Source: an uncultured Bacteroidales bacterium
GTDB lineage: Bacteria > Bacteroidota > Bacteroidia > Bacteroidales > UBA932
Assembly: GCA_946062035.1 (NCBI GenBank)
Contig: CAMGTS010000007.1
Location: 1-16,453 of the forward strand
Length of the DNA stretch: 16,453 bases
Direction: 5' to 3'
Part shown: positions 14,511 through 16,453 of the stretch, one piece after another
How positions within the stretch are numbered: position 1 is the stretch's first letter
How the letters are laid out: each line of letters opens with the position of its first letter
The notes under the pieces: generated by a model
The model's input: the letters and a program-made list of their open reading frames with translations, nothing else
The model's database searches: none
What the model was told of the DNA's origin: nothing
Position numbers and translations under genes: made by a program

Positions 14511-16420
14511 TTCTGACTACATTAACATCTGACATATCGGCGCAAGCTATTACGACAAGTGAGGTAATAGACAGAATTCCAAGTGGATACAGCAACTTTG
14601 TCATTCCGTTTGTCTGCGGGATAGTATTTATCCTCGTCTATCTTTTTATAGGCATGATAAGGATTCTGTATCACCTGACGAAAGAGGACAGAAGGCAGCT
14701 GCTGATCTCACTATTCACACCGAGGATAATATGGAAAAACATAAAGGATATTTTCTGCGACTGCCTGATACACACAAAAATATGGAAACGGAAACCATTA
14801 CTTGGATATATGCACTCGGCGATCGCCTTCGGGTGGTTCATGCTGATTGTGCTCGGTCATATCGAAGTGTGGCTTTTTGTGCCGAGGAGTATGAGTCAGC
14901 TCTCCGCAGGCGCGCTCTACTACCCTATTTTCTACCGTTTCTTTGTTTGGGTCAATCCAGAACATGTCTCTCTTCAGGGCAGTCTGTTCTTCTTTCTGAT
15001 GGACTTTTTCCTACTGTATGTCCTTTCAGGCATCGGTATAGCGATGTTCAAGAGAATAAGGTCTATAGCTCTCGGAATGCGGCACACGACAAAGCCGTCC
15101 CTCGCTGACCGTGTAGCGCTATATAGTCTATGGGCGATATTTCCGTTAAGACTTCTTGCCGAGGGCTTTACAGCGGATCTAAGCGGAGGTAGCTTTCTTA
15201 CCAAGCCGGTAAATATGCTCTTCCACTCATTCTTGGGCAATAGCCTGAACTTTATGCCTACTTGGTGGGCGTACTCGATCGCACTCGGCCTGTTCTTCTT
15301 CGCGATGCCGTTCAGCAGGTATATGCACATCCTCACAGAGCCGCTGCTTATCTTGTTCCGCAATGCAGGATTATGCGTCCGCAAACCGAGAAAAGGGTTT
15401 GCAGAGGCGGAAATCTATGCATGCTCAAGTTGCGGACTTTGCCTGGATGCCTGCCCGATGAATGTAAGCAAGAAAAACCTGAAATACTCATCTGTCTATT
15501 TCATAAGATTCCTTAGAAGACACAACAAGAAAAAGGTCAAGGCGATCGCCGACAAATGTCTCATGTGCGGAAAATGCAAGACACTATGCCCTGTCGGAAT
15601 AGACGCCCCGGCAATAAGACGCGCATACAGAGCATTGGACAACAACAAGCTGAAATTCAACTATGACTTTCAGAATGAGGCTCATATCGGGAGAATCGGT
15701 GAATCCGGCACAGACGGCAACGGAAGCGGAAACGGCAACAAGGTCATGTACTTCGCAGGTTGCATGACTCATCTTACTCCTGTGATAATCAATTCATTGA
15801 AGAAAATTTTCGAGGCTGCCGGAGAAAAATATATCATAGCGGACGAAGAGAGAGGGCTTTGCTGTGGCCGTCCTCTGATACTTGCAGGGAAATTCGATGC
15901 GGCTAAAAAACTTATCGAAAAAAATACAACAATGATAGAGGAATCCGGCTGCAAACGCCTGATACTCTCCTGCCCTATATGCTACAAAGTGTTCAAGGAA
16001 GAATACCATCTCAAGGGTATAGAAGTCATCAACTATACCCAATACATCGACGGGCTGATAAAGGAAGGAAAGATAAAAGTCAACAATACAGAGAAGAGCC
16101 TTGTTTATCACGACCCTTGCGATTTAGGCAGAGGATCAGGCATTTACGATGAACCGAGAGAGGTCGTAAAATCTGTCGGCAAACTCAAGGAAGCAGCCAA
16201 AAACAGAGATGAAAGCATTTGTTGCGGAGGCAGCCTTGGAAGTCTGACACTCGACAGCAAAGACAGAGGACATATAACCGAAGATTCGTTGAGAAATCTT
16301 CTTGCCGACAATCCTGAAGAGATTGTAACAGCATGCCCGCTATGTCTGAAAACGTATAATGCTGCATCCACAATTCCTGTAAAGGACATTGCAGAAATTG
16401 TGAGCGAAAATCTTACATAA
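14507..16420 (+). CDS. Fused membrane cytochrome-like/4Fe-4S/CCG protein (HdrB2- or DsrMK-like, EMO/EtfD architecture)
   Basis: The 637-residue protein has three parts. Residues 30-275 form a membrane domain with about five segments (near 31-54, 100-124, 155-180, 203-220 and 250-270), like NarI or DsrM. Candidate heme b ligands are His103, His118 and His274. Residues 306-361 hold two cubane motifs (Cys306/309/312/316 and Cys351/354/357/361). Residues 415-615 hold two complete CCG motifs: Cys419, Cys452-Cys453-Gly, Cys489-xx-Cys492; and Cys538, Cys572-Cys573-Gly, Cys610-xx-Cys613. A Gly/Asn-rich linker (399-411) precedes the CCG part. Such an order is known from DsrM/DsrK as two proteins and from ETF:menaquinone oxidoreductases as one, so exchange with menaquinone is likely. 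ATG 14507 forms an ATGA overlap with HdrC2. A longer frame from 14432 would only translate HdrC2 out of frame. It is the last gene of the operon inside the window. Confidence 0.88.
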   Translation: MILTTLTSDISAQAITTSEVIDRIPSGYSNFVIPFVCGIVFILVYLFIGMIRILYHLTKEDRRQLLISLFTPRIIWKNIKDIFCDCLIHTKIWKRKPLLGYMHSAIAFGWFMLIVLGHIEVWLFVPRSMSQLSAGALYYPIFYRFFVWVNPEHVSLQGSLFFFLMDFFLLYVLSGIGIAMFKRIRSIALGMRHTTKPSLADRVALYSLWAIFPLRLLAEGFTADLSGGSFLTKPVNMLFHSFLGNSLNFMPTWWAYSIALGLFFFAMPFSRYMHILTEPLLILFRNAGLCVRKPRKGFAEAEIYACSSCGLCLDACPMNVSKKNLKYSSVYFIRFLRRHNKKKVKAIADKCLMCGKCKTLCPVGIDAPAIRRAYRALDNNKLKFNYDFQNEAHIGRIGESGTDGNGSGNGNKVMYFAGCMTHLTPVIINSLKKIFEAAGEKYIIADEERGLCCGRPLILAGKFDAAKKLIEKNTTMIEESGCKRLILSCPICYKVFKEEYHLKGIEVINYTQYIDGLIKEGKIKVNNTEKSLVYHDPCDLGRGSGIYDEPREVVKSVGKLKEAAKNRDESICCGGSLGSLTLDSKDRGHITEDSLRNLLADNPEEIVTACPLCLKTYNAASTIPVKDIAEIVSENLT

Positions 16421-16453
16421 TGAATAAGTAATTATTAAAATATTTGGAAATGG

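Noticed and set aside
14731..15108. A 125-residue plus-strand frame within the membrane/CCG gene
   Set aside because: It is a +1 shadow of the membrane domain, Arg- and Ser-rich with no conserved motif, while the main frame is continuous and fully domain-bearing.
16421..16453. Possible promoter and ATG (16450) at the right edge
   Set aside because: Only 33 AT-rich bases are available, the best box (AATATTTG) is imperfect, and the coding sequence would lie outside the window.

Overview
The window looks like a chromosomal segment of a member of the Bacteroidota, most likely of the order Bacteroidales. Signs are the large-insert type of IspG, a LysO-type lysine exporter split into two genes, a secreted C69 dipeptidase of the kind common in gut Bacteroidales, starts without clear Shine-Dalgarno sequences, and two promoters that match the Bacteroidota consensus (TTTG, about 19-20 nt, TAnnTTTG). 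The genus cannot be fixed from sequence alone. No RNA genes, CRISPR arrays, insertion sequences or phage genes were seen.

Layout. Bases 7-1368: ispG (isoprenoid synthesis, MEP pathway), convergent with and overlapping a two-gene LysO exporter operon on the minus strand (1340-2244) that has a textbook promoter at 2272-2302. Bases 2407-3582: an AT-rich ADP-ribosylglycohydrolase-family gene that stands out in composition from its neighbours, followed after 10 bp by a secreted C69 peptidase (3593-5227). A 303-bp gap carries a possible promoter and an inverted repeat, then carA-carB (5531-9836, carbamoyl phosphate synthase for pyrimidines and arginine) and a CaCA-family Na+/Ca2+ antiporter gene (9862-10851).

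The most interesting part is 10852-16420. A good promoter followed by a short palindrome leads into a MarR regulator gene. Close behind it comes a tight five-gene operon of heterodisulfide-reductase (Hdr)-like redox proteins in the order HdrC1, HdrB1, short HdrA, HdrC2, then one large protein that fuses a NarI/DsrM-like membrane domain, two 4Fe-4S clusters and two complete CCG (HdrB/HdrD) domains. The last four genes are joined by three ATGA stop/start overlaps. The order resembles the sulfur-oxidising sHdr clusters (C1-B1-A-Hyp-C2-B2) with the Hyp gene missing and B2 turned into a membrane-anchored, probably quinone-linked subunit. The proteins carry ligands for about six cubane clusters, one HdrA-type cluster and at least three CCG-type clusters. 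This fits a membrane-bound electron-transfer complex between menaquinone and a thiol/disulfide, sulfur or other carrier couple. The substrate is not visible in this window.
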